23,089 nucleotides of DNA, from the NCBI GenBank assembly GCA_016937995.1, contig JAFGVM010000039.1, positions 1-23,089 of the forward strand. The letters run 5' to 3'. Shown here one piece after another: positions 1-7,028 of this stretch. Source of the DNA: Candidatus Delongbacteria bacterium. Its GTDB lineage: Bacteria; UBA4055. Each line of letters begins with the position of its first letter. The stretch's first letter is position 1. The notes under the pieces were generated by a model. That model did not search any database. It was given only the letters and a program-made list of their open reading frames with translations, and had not been told where the DNA came from. The position numbers and the translations under genes are program-made.

Positions 1-195
1 AAGGAAACAGGAAAAGTAAATTTGACAGTGTTTAATGTCGCAGGTGAAAAAGTTGCATCACTTGTTGATGATAAGCTTGAAAAAGGATTTCACAAGGTCA
101 ATTTTGATGCTTCTATGCTGAACAGCGGAGTTTACTATTATAAATTAGTGACTCCTGAGACAAGCATTACAAAAAAGATGGTTCTGGTTAAATAA
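1..195 (+). CDS. Secreted protein, C-terminal sorting/FlgD-like Ig domain (5' part outside window)
   Basis: The first 64 codons of the window are open in frame 1 and end in TAA at 193-195, so this is the 3' end of a longer gene. The peptide has the pattern of C-terminal FlgD-like Ig / Por-type (T9SS type A-like) sorting domains. It shows LTVFNVAGEKVASLVD, then KGFHKVNFDASMLNSGVYYY, and ends with KKMVLVK. In FCB-group bacteria such domains end large exported proteins and direct them across the outer membrane or to the surface. The rest of the protein, and so its activity, is not visible. A hairpin follows at once, so the transcript probably ends here. The family pattern is clear; whether a working type IX system exists in this organism is inference. 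Confidence 0.8.
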   Translation, partial: KETGKVNLTVFNVAGEKVASLVDDKLEKGFHKVNFDASMLNSGVYYYKLVTPETSITKKMVLVK

Positions 196-205
196 AACTG
201 AGAAA

Positions 206-234
206 GAGTACGGGTATTTCGCATACCCGCACTC
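206..234 (+). terminator. Hairpin after the partial exported-protein gene
   Basis: GAGT-a-CGGGTAT (206-217) pairs with ATACCCG-c-ACTC (223-234) around the loop TTCGC, with one A/C mismatch. The stem is strong, but no clear T tract follows. It could be a rho-independent terminator of poor type or a 3' stabilising hairpin. Confidence 0.5.
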
Positions 235-278
235 GTCTACTGCAAATGAAGACTTGCTTAAATTAATAAATTAAATTG

Positions 279-307
279 TTGACAGTTTCGTTAATTTTCT
301 TTATTTT
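279..307 (+). promoter_or_regulatory. Putative sigma-70 promoter for the C39-like exoprotein gene
   Basis: A perfect TTGACA (279-284) is followed after 17 bases by TATTTT (302-307), about 70 bases before the start codon at 377. The same -35 hexamer and spacing occur before other genes in this window, which supports the call. The -10 is imperfect. Confidence 0.5.
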
Positions 308-376
308 AACCGAGTGGAATAGTAAATGACAAAAATCATAATAAAAGCAAAACTAGAAAACTAAACGGAGGAGAGT

Positions 377-3300
377 ATGTTAAAAAGACTAGGAAAGCTT
401 CTTCTTGTAGCTTTAGTTCTTATCGCATCCGGATTGTACGCTCAAAAGAGTAATTTGATCGAAAAGCGTTACATGGTAGATGAGAACGGAAACAAGATAA
501 CGATGAGAAAAGTTGCAGGTTATCCGCCTGCAGTACTTCCAGTAAGTGATTACACACCACCTAAAACAATGCAAAAAGGTATTTTCTTTGCATTGGACAA
601 TGTTCCGGGATATGATTGGGCATACGGTTGTACAGCGACAGCAACAGCAATGTTAGCAGCATATTACGACCATCACGGTGTTGTTAACGCTTACACCGGT
701 CCTCTTGGACCACTTGCACCTGCGACAAACGCAACATGGAATTCTCAAGCATCTACAACAGGTACTTCAGAAAATCCAATAGCCGGTACAAACAATGGTG
801 TTGACGGAAGAGACAAGAATGGTCACTCTGATGACTATTGGACAAACTACGGTGATGAAGCAACAGATCCGTATTATGGAGCTTGGGCAGAGCACACTTA
901 CTATGAAAATGACACTTATAGCGCTTGTACTGCTGACTACATGGGTACCAACCAGTGGTATAACTGGGAAAACTCTGATGGTAGTACTTCTATCTGGAGT
1001 AGTCCGGGTGGTGTTTATGACTATGTTGGATCTGAAGCTTCAACTCCTGCTTTAAGAGACGGTATCCATGGTCTAAGATTATTTTGGGAAGCTTTAGGTT
1101 ACACAGTTGACTTGAACTACACTAGAACAATCACAGGTTATAACGATCCTGATGATGATCCTGATTTGGGTCCTGCAACTGGTGGATTTACTTTCGAAAT
1201 GTATATGAACGAGATCGATCAGGGTTTACCTGTGATCGTTCAGATCGAAGGTCACTCTATGACAGGTTATGGTTATGATAACACAGATGAATTAAATCCA
1301 AAGGTTATTGTTCGTGATACTTGGAGTTATGATGTTTCAGATACTCATGTTATGCCTTGGGGTGGACTATATTCAAATATGCAGCACTATGCAATTTCAG
1401 TTATCCACTTAGGGACTGAGAGCGGTTGGTTCGCACCGCAGAACGTTTTAGCGTTAAACAACAACAGAACAGTTACTGTTACTTGGGATGACCCTTCAAA
1501 AGGCACAGTAGCTGACATTGAGTACGAAGTTTACAGAGACGACGTATTACAGGCAACTGTTTCTACTGAGTCTTTCCAGGAAGTATTTACTGCTACCGGT
1601 GACGGACTTCACACTTATTACGTAAAAACTGTTTACCCTTCTGTTCCTTATACTACTTTAGCTTCTATGTCTTCTTCAGTTATTGTTTGTGCTTCCGTAA
1701 CTGAATTCCACGATGATTTTGAAAGTGGAGATGGACAGTGGATGTTAAATGACGGATGGGGACTTGATACTGACTATAAGATCAGCGGAACTTATTCATT
1801 ATCAGAAAGCCCTGGCGGAAACTATGTTGATAATACTGACCAATTACCAATGGGTGGATCTGTTGGTGAGATCGCTCCTGGTCTAAACTTTTCAGCAGCA
1901 GCTGATGCGTCTGTGGACTTCTGGTTCAGATATGACATCGAGTTAAGTTTCGACTACATGCACCTACAAACATGTAAAGATGGTATCAACTGGGTTTCAA
2001 TCAAGGTATGGGATGGTGAAACTCCTGCCTGGGCTCAGGAAAATATCAGTTTAGGTCTTTATGCGGGTGAAAGCAATGTTAGGATCAGATTCTTATTCAT
2101 TTCTGACCCTGGTTATAATACTGAAGGTTCTAACATTGATGATATCAATATTATGCCATCAGCAACTGATCTTGCACCGCCTTATGTGTTCTATTCTAAG
2201 GAAAAAGATTATTACGACAACAATCCTGAAGGTTTTGAAATAACTTCAGATATTACTGACTTTACAGGAATCGATTATGCTAGCGTTATTTATAGTGTTA
2301 ACGGTGGCGGAAGTCAATCAGTATCTGCTTGGCAGATTCTTGGTGATACTTATTATTTCACTATTCCTGAACAAACTCCTGGAGATCATGTAGAATTCTG
2401 GTTTGACTGCCAAGATACGGCACCGGCAAGCAACCAAAGTACTTCAGTACATCACGAGTACTACGCCGGTCTACATCAGAAATTTGATGATGGAATCGTA
2501 AGTTACTACTCTGAGCTTGTAACTACTACTGCTCAGTATGATTATGTAGCTCACGCTAACAAATGCTATTCATTCCACGAAGATATCGTTGGTGTTGTTA
2601 TCAGAGGTTATGATGATGTAAGTCAACCGGACGACAACTCGGATATGATGATTCACGTATGGGCTGACAACGGTGGTCTACCTGGTGCTGATGTTATCAC
2701 ACCTTTACAGGTACCTAACCCTGCTACTCTAGCTGAAACTAATAAGTGGGCATATATTGACCTAAGCGGATATCCAGCTTTAACAGACTATACAGGTGAC
2801 TACTACATCGGTATTACTTGTGCAACAGGTGGACCTTCAGATGTAACACGTACTACTTCAGGTGCTCCATCTGAGTATCAAGGTTACGATTATGGAAAAG
2901 CTTATCTTCAGTTATACATGGAGAACGGTTCAGCTTTAACATGGGAAAAAGAGACAGGAACTCTTTATCACGTAAGAGCCGTTACAACTAACTATCAATT
3001 AACTCCTGGTGTTATTGTTGCTAATCCTAATCCTTTGGATGAGTCATTACCTCTTGATGATACAGCTTCTGATAATCTTACACTTACAAATGAAGGTGGA
3101 TTTGATTATACATACAATGCTGTATATGAGTACCTGACATGGCCGGGAATGAAAGCAAAAGCTGATGTTACTGTTGAGTCAAATGACTTTGAATCAGGTC
3201 TTGTTTACGTTAACAACCCTGGTAGTTGGGCTACTGCAACAGGACTTACCGGAACTTGTGCACGTGTTGCTGTTCAAGGGTTACATTACTTAGAATCTGC

Positions 3301-4051
3301 AGCATTTGACGGAACTTTAGCAAGTGTTTTGAGTCTTGACTTTGATCAATCATCTAATGTTAGAACCGGTGGTTATAACGATGTTGAGTATTCTATCGAT
3401 GGTGGAACTAACTGGGTACAAGTTTATCATGCTACTACATCAACAACAGTTAGTCCTCATATCACACTTCCAAACGTAAGTAACAACATGAAGATAAGAT
3501 TCATTGGAAACATCACAAGATCTACAGGTCAAACAGGAAACTGGTTAATTGATAATGTTGTGGTTTACGGACCACAGGCAATTGATTTTGACTGGATGAC
3601 TCTTGACGGTGGAACATCAACTTCAGGTACTGTTACTACTACAGGTAATGATGTTATCGCAGTTGGTTACGATACAAATGGTGCTACTATCGTTGAAGGT
3701 GACTATACTGCAAATATTAACATTACAGCTCCTGGATCAGATCCGGTATCTGTACCTGTTACAATGACTGTTGGACCGATAACAACACAAGATCCAGAAG
3801 TACCCGCAAATGTAGTTACCAGCATTGCAGGTTCTAATCTTGTAATTGATTGGGATGTTTCTGCTTACGCAACAGGATATGATGTTTATTCATCAGATGA
3901 TCCTTACGGAACATTCACATTAGCCGCTTCAGTTGGAACTAATCAGTATACAGTTGCTGCTGATCAGGCTAAACTATTCTATTATATTGTTGCTACAAAT
4001 TCTACAAAATCAACACCAAAAGTAACAGTAAAAGTAGGATCTGCTAGATAA
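377..4051 (+). CDS. Large secreted modular protein with C39-like cysteine peptidase domain
   Basis: This 1224-residue protein starts at ATG 377 behind GGAGGAG (367-373). It has a clear signal peptide (KRLGKLLLVALVLIASGLYAQ), so it is exported. Residues about 65-345 resemble peptidase C39-like domains: Cys85 in WAYGCTATAT, His293 in EGHSMTGYG and Asp314 in VIVRDTW are the likely catalytic set. After this come an Fn3-like domain (about 353-438), a MAM/jelly-roll-like domain (about 442-595, starting DDFESGDG), and an Ig-like domain (about 596-690). A further beta domain lies at about 692-875, a short ASH-like stretch at 876-920, a second jelly-roll-like domain at 935-1065 (again NDFESG), a beta domain at 1071-1134 and a final Fn3 domain (1143-1224). 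The multi-domain layout fits a secreted or surface protease or adhesin. No FlgD-like sorting domain is seen at the C-terminus, unlike the gene before it. Third positions look richer in C than in the neighbours (by eye), as in highly expressed genes. The substrate is unknown. Confidence 0.85.
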   Translation: MLKRLGKLLLVALVLIASGLYAQKSNLIEKRYMVDENGNKITMRKVAGYPPAVLPVSDYTPPKTMQKGIFFALDNVPGYDWAYGCTATATAMLAAYYDHHGVVNAYTGPLGPLAPATNATWNSQASTTGTSENPIAGTNNGVDGRDKNGHSDDYWTNYGDEATDPYYGAWAEHTYYENDTYSACTADYMGTNQWYNWENSDGSTSIWSSPGGVYDYVGSEASTPALRDGIHGLRLFWEALGYTVDLNYTRTITGYNDPDDDPDLGPATGGFTFEMYMNEIDQGLPVIVQIEGHSMTGYGYDNTDELNPKVIVRDTWSYDVSDTHVMPWGGLYSNMQHYAISVIHLGTESGWFAPQNVLALNNNRTVTVTWDDPSKGTVADIEYEVYRDDVLQATVSTESFQEVFTATGDGLHTYYVKTVYPSVPYTTLASMSSSVIVCASVTEFHDDFESGDGQWMLNDGWGLDTDYKISGTYSLSESPGGNYVDNTDQLPMGGSVGEIAPGLNFSAAADASVDFWFRYDIELSFDYMHLQTCKDGINWVSIKVWDGETPAWAQENISLGLYAGESNVRIRFLFISDPGYNTEGSNIDDINIMPSATDLAPPYVFYSKEKDYYDNNPEGFEITSDITDFTGIDYASVIYSVNGGGSQSVSAWQILGDTYYFTIPEQTPGDHVEFWFDCQDTAPASNQSTSVHHEYYAGLHQKFDDGIVSYYSELVTTTAQYDYVAHANKCYSFHEDIVGVVIRGYDDVSQPDDNSDMMIHVWADNGGLPGADVITPLQVPNPATLAETNKWAYIDLSGYPALTDYTGDYYIGITCATGGPSDVTRTTSGAPSEYQGYDYGKAYLQLYMENGSALTWEKETGTLYHVRAVTTNYQLTPGVIVANPNPLDESLPLDDTASDNLTLTNEGGFDYTYNAVYEYLTWPGMKAKADVTVESNDFESGLVYVNNPGSWATATGLTGTCARVAVQGLHYLESAAFDGTLASVLSLDFDQSSNVRTGGYNDVEYSIDGGTNWVQVYHATTSTTVSPHITLPNVSNNMKIRFIGNITRSTGQTGNWLIDNVVVYGPQAIDFDWMTLDGGTSTSGTVTTTGNDVIAVGYDTNGATIVEGDYTANINITAPGSDPVSVPVTMTVGPITTQDPEVPANVVTSIAGSNLVIDWDVSAYATGYDVYSSDDPYGTFTLAASVGTNQYTVAADQAKLFYYIVATNSTKSTPKVTVKVGSAR

Positions 4052-4078
4052 TATCAAGTTATATTATATGGTAAAAAG

Positions 4079-4105
4079 AAAGAGACCTTCGGGTCTCTTT
4101 TTTTT
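4079..4105 (+). terminator. Rho-independent terminator of the exoprotein gene
   Basis: AAAGAGACC (4079-4087) pairs with GGTCTCTTT (4092-4100) around the tetraloop TTCG, and the run of T reaches 4105. It is a textbook intrinsic terminator 28 bases after the stop codon. Confidence 0.93.
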
Positions 4106-4119
4106 ATTTAAAGAATGAA

Positions 4120-4148
4120 TTGAATAAAGAAACATTCGGTGTTATATT
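4120..4148 (+). promoter_or_regulatory. Putative sigma-70 promoter for the MORN lipoprotein gene
   Basis: TTGAAT (4120-4125), a 17-base spacer and TATATT (4143-4148) lie just after the preceding terminator and about 45 bases before the lipoprotein start. The -10 is identical to those before the PpiD-like gene and the tRNA genes. Confidence 0.6.
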
Positions 4149-4194
4149 TCAGTACAAAGAGAATGATATTAATTAAATGTATATAGGGATGGTC

Positions 4195-5070
4195 ATGAAT
4201 TTAGAATTGTTTAAATCATTAAAGAAAATCTCAATTGTTGTATTTGTCGTTGTATTATTATTTTCATGTACAAAAAATAATGAAAACAACTCAAACGATG
4301 ATAATAATATTGGATCGGAAAGACCTGTAAGAGTAGTATCATGGGACAAATTGAAAGAAAAAGACGGGATTATGTATGAATTCATGAAAAGCGTTCCTTT
4401 CACAGGAAAAAGTGTAAGATACACTGATGACAGCTTATTGTTCCAGGAGAAAAATTATAAACTTGGTAAATTGAACGGTCAGATGATATACAGATATTCT
4501 AATGGACAAAAAGAGTTTGAATTATACTGGTTAAGCGGAAAAAAACATGGTAAGAGCTTTAAGTGGACCAAAGAAGGTCAACTTATAATGGAAGAGAATT
4601 ATCAATATGGGAATTTTCATGGTACCAATAAAGAATGGTATGAAAATGGTCAACTGAAAGCTCAAGTACATTTTAAAGAAGGTAAAAATCACAGAAAAGC
4701 TGAGTACTGGTATATGAACGGTCAAAAAAGTATAGAGCAGAATTATAATATGGGTGAGAAAGACGGAGAAAGCATATACTGGTATGAAAATGGTCAAATG
4801 AAAGGTAGAGGTAAATTTGTAAACGGTATTGTTGATGGCAAGGTCGAAGGATGGTGGGATAACGGTAATAAGCAATACGAAGGATATTATGAAAACGGAA
4901 AAATGAATGGTACATTTTTAAACTGGTACACAGACGGAAAGATAAAATCTGAAGAGAATTTTAAAGATGATATAAAAAATGGTAAATTTATCAAATGGGA
5001 TAAAGAAGGAAACATTACAGAAGAGATACATTATAAAGATGGTAAAGAGACCGAAAGAGTGATCGGTTAA
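4195..5070 (+). CDS. MORN-repeat (YwqK-like) lipoprotein
   Basis: The protein opens with a lipoprotein signal (KKISIVVFVVVLLFSC, lipidated Cys25), so it should be anchored in the inner or outer membrane. The rest, about residues 75-291, is a row of eight or nine MORN-like units of about 23 residues. Each unit carries a G-K/G turn and a WY-NGQ motif (for example EWYENGQLKAQ, YWYENGQMKGR, WWDNGNKQYEG). Databases often label such proteins 'toxin-antitoxin system YwqK family antitoxin', but nothing here indicates a toxin, so I would not use that name. I chose ATG 4195 because AGGG (4185-4188) lies six bases before it. ATG 4177 and ATG 4189 are in frame, and the first would add six residues. The gene has its own promoter and terminator and so is a single unit. 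A scaffold or binding role is likely, but the partner is unknown. Confidence 0.85.
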   Translation: MNLELFKSLKKISIVVFVVVLLFSCTKNNENNSNDDNNIGSERPVRVVSWDKLKEKDGIMYEFMKSVPFTGKSVRYTDDSLLFQEKNYKLGKLNGQMIYRYSNGQKEFELYWLSGKKHGKSFKWTKEGQLIMEENYQYGNFHGTNKEWYENGQLKAQVHFKEGKNHRKAEYWYMNGQKSIEQNYNMGEKDGESIYWYENGQMKGRGKFVNGIVDGKVEGWWDNGNKQYEGYYENGKMNGTFLNWYTDGKIKSEENFKDDIKNGKFIKWDKEGNITEEIHYKDGKETERVIG

Positions 5071-5097
5071 CCTTTTAACTTCATCATCAAATTCAGA

Positions 5098-5123
5098 AGA
5101 GATCACCATGATCTCTTTTTTTT
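5098..5123 (+). terminator. Rho-independent terminator of the MORN lipoprotein gene
   Basis: AGAGATCA (5098-5105) pairs perfectly with TGATCTCT (5109-5116) around CCA, followed by eight T (5116-5123). Confidence 0.93.
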
Positions 5124-5170
5124 ATTTCAAAAGCTTTAGGGATGCTATATATTTTGTTTAATGAAACACA

Positions 5171-5202
5171 TGACAACCTTTTTGTATTTTTTTTGTCTAT
5201 AA
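5171..5202 (+). promoter_or_regulatory. Candidate ECF-type promoter before the small ORF
   Basis: TGACAAC (5171-5177), 17 bases, then GTC (5195-5197) followed by TATAA. An AAC-type -35 and a GTC-type -10 are typical of ECF sigma factor promoters. The same motif with exactly the same spacing recurs at 5403-5429 before the sigma gene. A start about seven bases after GTC would give a leader of about 28 bases with the ribosome site at 5219-5225. The link to the neighbouring sigma factor is inference. Confidence 0.5.
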
Positions 5203-5231
5203 ATTGAGAAAAAAAAAGAAAGGAGAAAATC

Positions 5232-5390
5232 ATGTACTGCAACGACTCAAAACATATCAGCGAAATGATAAAAATTAAAAAATTATCAAAAAAAGAAGCA
5301 AAACAATTAGCTGGTATCCATGTAAAGTATGAAATGAATAAGTTTAAGTTCAGGCCTTACTCTTATAATTTCAGCTTTATGCTCAAGTAA
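5232..5390 (+). CDS. Small basic 52-residue protein upstream of the ECF sigma gene
   Basis: An ATG at 5232 with a strong ribosome site AAAGGAG (5219-5225, six-base spacing) opens a 52-codon frame ending TAA at 5390. The product starts MYCNDSKHISEMIKIKKLSK and is Lys-rich in its first half. It is aromatic in its second half (FKFRPYSYNFSFMLK). It has no signal peptide or membrane segment, and I do not recognise the family. An ECF-like promoter motif lies just upstream and another lies between this gene and the sigma gene. It may therefore be a first member of the sigma regulon or a small regulator of it. It could also be a leader peptide. The quality of the ribosome site is the main reason to believe it is translated. 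Confidence 0.6.
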   Translation: MYCNDSKHISEMIKIKKLSKKEAKQLAGIHVKYEMNKFKFRPYSYNFSFMLK

Positions 5391-5402
5391 GTTAATAAAG
5401 AA

Positions 5403-5430
5403 TGACAACTATTCTAGAAAAAAGTTGTCA
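5403..5430 (+). promoter_or_regulatory. Candidate ECF-type promoter / inverted repeat before the sigma gene
   Basis: TGACAAC (5403-5409), 17 bases, then GTC (5427-5429) matches the element at 5171 in motif and spacing and fits autoregulation by the ECF factor. The same bases also form an 8-bp inverted repeat, TGACAACT / AGTTGTCA (5403-5410 / 5423-5430), so an operator or RNA hairpin is a competing reading. Confidence 0.45.
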
Positions 5431-5470
5431 AATGCTTTGAACAGCTGTTTTCCCGGGAGAAATAATAAAA

Positions 5471-6031
5471 ATGATAGTAAGTCAATCGATCGAGAAGGAA
5501 TTAATTAGAAAGGCGAAAGAAGGTAATAATAAAGCTTTCGAAAAACTGATAACAAGGTATGATAGAAGGATAATGGATATGCTGTTGAATATACTTAAAA
5601 ATGAAGCTGATGCTGCTGATGCCTATCAAAATACTTTTATAAAGGTGTATAGAAGCCTTGATAATTTTAAAGGAGATTCTTCTTTCTACACATGGGTTTA
5701 CAGGATAGCATTGAACACAGCATATACACATTACTCCAAAAGACAGAAAGTGGAAGGAGTATTCATGCCGGAGTTGAATGAGGATATTCTGGCAGATGAC
5801 AGTGCAGAAGATGATATATTCGCTGAAAAGGATCCAAGAGAAGTTGTACGTAATGAGTTAGAGCTTCTTTCAGTTCAGCAGAAAAATGTAGTTTATATGA
5901 AGAGTTATGAAGGCAAAAAATTCAGAGAAATAGCCGAGATACTGTCATTGAACGAAGGTACAGTTAAAAAATATTATCATAGAGCTGTACAGAAAATTAA
6001 AAAGAGACTTACTTCAACTAACACTATATAA
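5471..6031 (+). CDS. ECF-type RNA polymerase sigma factor (sigma-70 family)
   Basis: This 186-residue protein directs RNA polymerase to a dedicated promoter set. Region 2 (about residues 8-92) is clear: DAADAYQNTFIKVYRSLDNF is region 2.2-like, and FYTWVYRIALNTAYTHY matches region 2.4, which contacts the -10. Region 4 (about 128-181) carries the helix-turn-helix KFREIAEILSLNEGTVKKYY, which contacts the -35. The linker (about 100-125) is strongly acidic. The length is normal for an ECF factor, and regions 1 and 3 are absent as expected. The start follows GGGAGA (5455-5460). The anti-sigma-like gene follows at once, and envelope genes follow that. This arrangement suggests control by the membrane protein and a regulon that includes its own operon. 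Confidence 0.93.
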   Translation: MIVSQSIEKELIRKAKEGNNKAFEKLITRYDRRIMDMLLNILKNEADAADAYQNTFIKVYRSLDNFKGDSSFYTWVYRIALNTAYTHYSKRQKVEGVFMPELNEDILADDSAEDDIFAEKDPREVVRNELELLSVQQKNVVYMKSYEGKKFREIAEILSLNEGTVKKYYHRAVQKIKKRLTSTNTI

Positions 6032-6042
6032 TGGGTGATAAT

Positions 6043-7011
6043 ATGAAAGATATAAAAGAGAGAATATTCGATCTTGTTTACGATGAAATTGAGGATGAAT
6101 TACAAAAGCGATCTATTCTGGAAGCGATAGGAAGCGATCCTGAGCTAAAAAATTTTTATTTAGAACTGAAAGAAGATGCTGACCTTATAAAAGAGGAAGA
6201 CTTCATATCCTCAGAAAGTAGTTTTTTGGAATCAAACAGATCTCAATTATTCGATAAAATAAAAAATATTGAATTGGTAGATGAACAGGATAAATCAGCT
6301 AATAATGTATTTGATTTTGTAAAACGTGCTAAGTTTAATATCGTGTTAAAATATGCTGCTGTGGTATTATTAACTTTTTATGCTACGATGTATCATTTCA
6401 GCGGTCAAAAACAGCAAGCAGACCAAAGTTCAGGTTATGATAATTTCAACAGCTCATATAATGAGGATCCGAATTTACAGCAGGTTAACTATATTGAAGG
6501 TTCACCGTTCGCTGAAACTGACAGGCAATTGGAAAATTATAGAGTTGATAATCTTGAAATTGACGATAAGGGTGAAGATATTCAGATCGATTTTGACATA
6601 AGTACAAGCAAAACTATAAAGGGTAAAAAGAACGATCCTGTGATTATTAAAACGCTGAAATATTTAATAGCTCATGAAAGTAATCCCGGAGTAAAACTAA
6701 GGACACTTAAAGCAATGGATAAATCCGGTACAAATAAATATGAGGAGACTTTGATAAATACAATGTTGAATGACAAGGATGAGCTTATTAGAAGAAAAGC
6801 TATGAAAATGATATCTAAATCTGAGATGAGTAAAAAAAGTATAGATGCATTGTATAATGTGGTTCTAAATGATCCTGATCAGGTCAATAGAATTGAAGCA
6901 TTGAGCATATTAGAGGAAAAAGATGCTCAATATGCTGATAAAGCTCTTACAAATATGCCTAATGAAGATGATGAATACTTGAAGTACAAAACTACTCTGA
7001 TAAATAAATAA
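6043..7011 (+). CDS. Membrane anti-sigma-like protein with C-terminal HEAT repeats
   Basis: This 322-residue protein directly follows the ECF sigma gene and is probably its anti-sigma factor. The cytoplasmic N-terminus (about 1-95) begins MKDIKERIFDLVYDEIEDEL and continues with SDPELKNFYLELKED, as in many anti-sigma proteins of FCB bacteria. It lacks the HxxxCxxC zinc motif. One membrane segment lies at about 97-118 (NIVLKYAAVVLLTFYATMY). After a low-complexity stretch, residues about 196-320 form HEAT-like helical repeats (for example IKTLKYLIAHESNPGVKLRT, then LIRRKAMKMI and VNRIEALSIL), which would lie in the periplasm. I chose ATG 6043 because GGTGAT lies before it. An in-frame ATG at 6031 overlaps the sigma stop codon. 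The anti-sigma role rests on position and layout, not on a recognised catalytic motif. Confidence 0.75.
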   Translation: MKDIKERIFDLVYDEIEDELQKRSILEAIGSDPELKNFYLELKEDADLIKEEDFISSESSFLESNRSQLFDKIKNIELVDEQDKSANNVFDFVKRAKFNIVLKYAAVVLLTFYATMYHFSGQKQQADQSSGYDNFNSSYNEDPNLQQVNYIEGSPFAETDRQLENYRVDNLEIDDKGEDIQIDFDISTSKTIKGKKNDPVIIKTLKYLIAHESNPGVKLRTLKAMDKSGTNKYEETLINTMLNDKDELIRRKAMKMISKSEMSKKSIDALYNVVLNDPDQVNRIEALSILEEKDAQYADKALTNMPNEDDEYLKYKTTLINK

Positions 7012-7028
7012 TAAGGAAGGTGATAATA

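Noticed and set aside
4531-4915. Minus-strand open frames across the MORN lipoprotein gene
   Set aside because: They mirror the repeat structure of the plus-strand gene, have no ribosome sites and no recognisable products.
4195-5070. Toxin-antitoxin system suggested by the YwqK-type MORN repeats
   Set aside because: No toxin-like gene is adjacent and the protein is a lipoprotein with its own promoter and terminator; the family name alone is not evidence.
5391-5470. Riboswitch or attenuator before the sigma gene
   Set aside because: Only one 8-bp inverted repeat is present, without a T tract or a recognised aptamer; the promoter reading explains it better.
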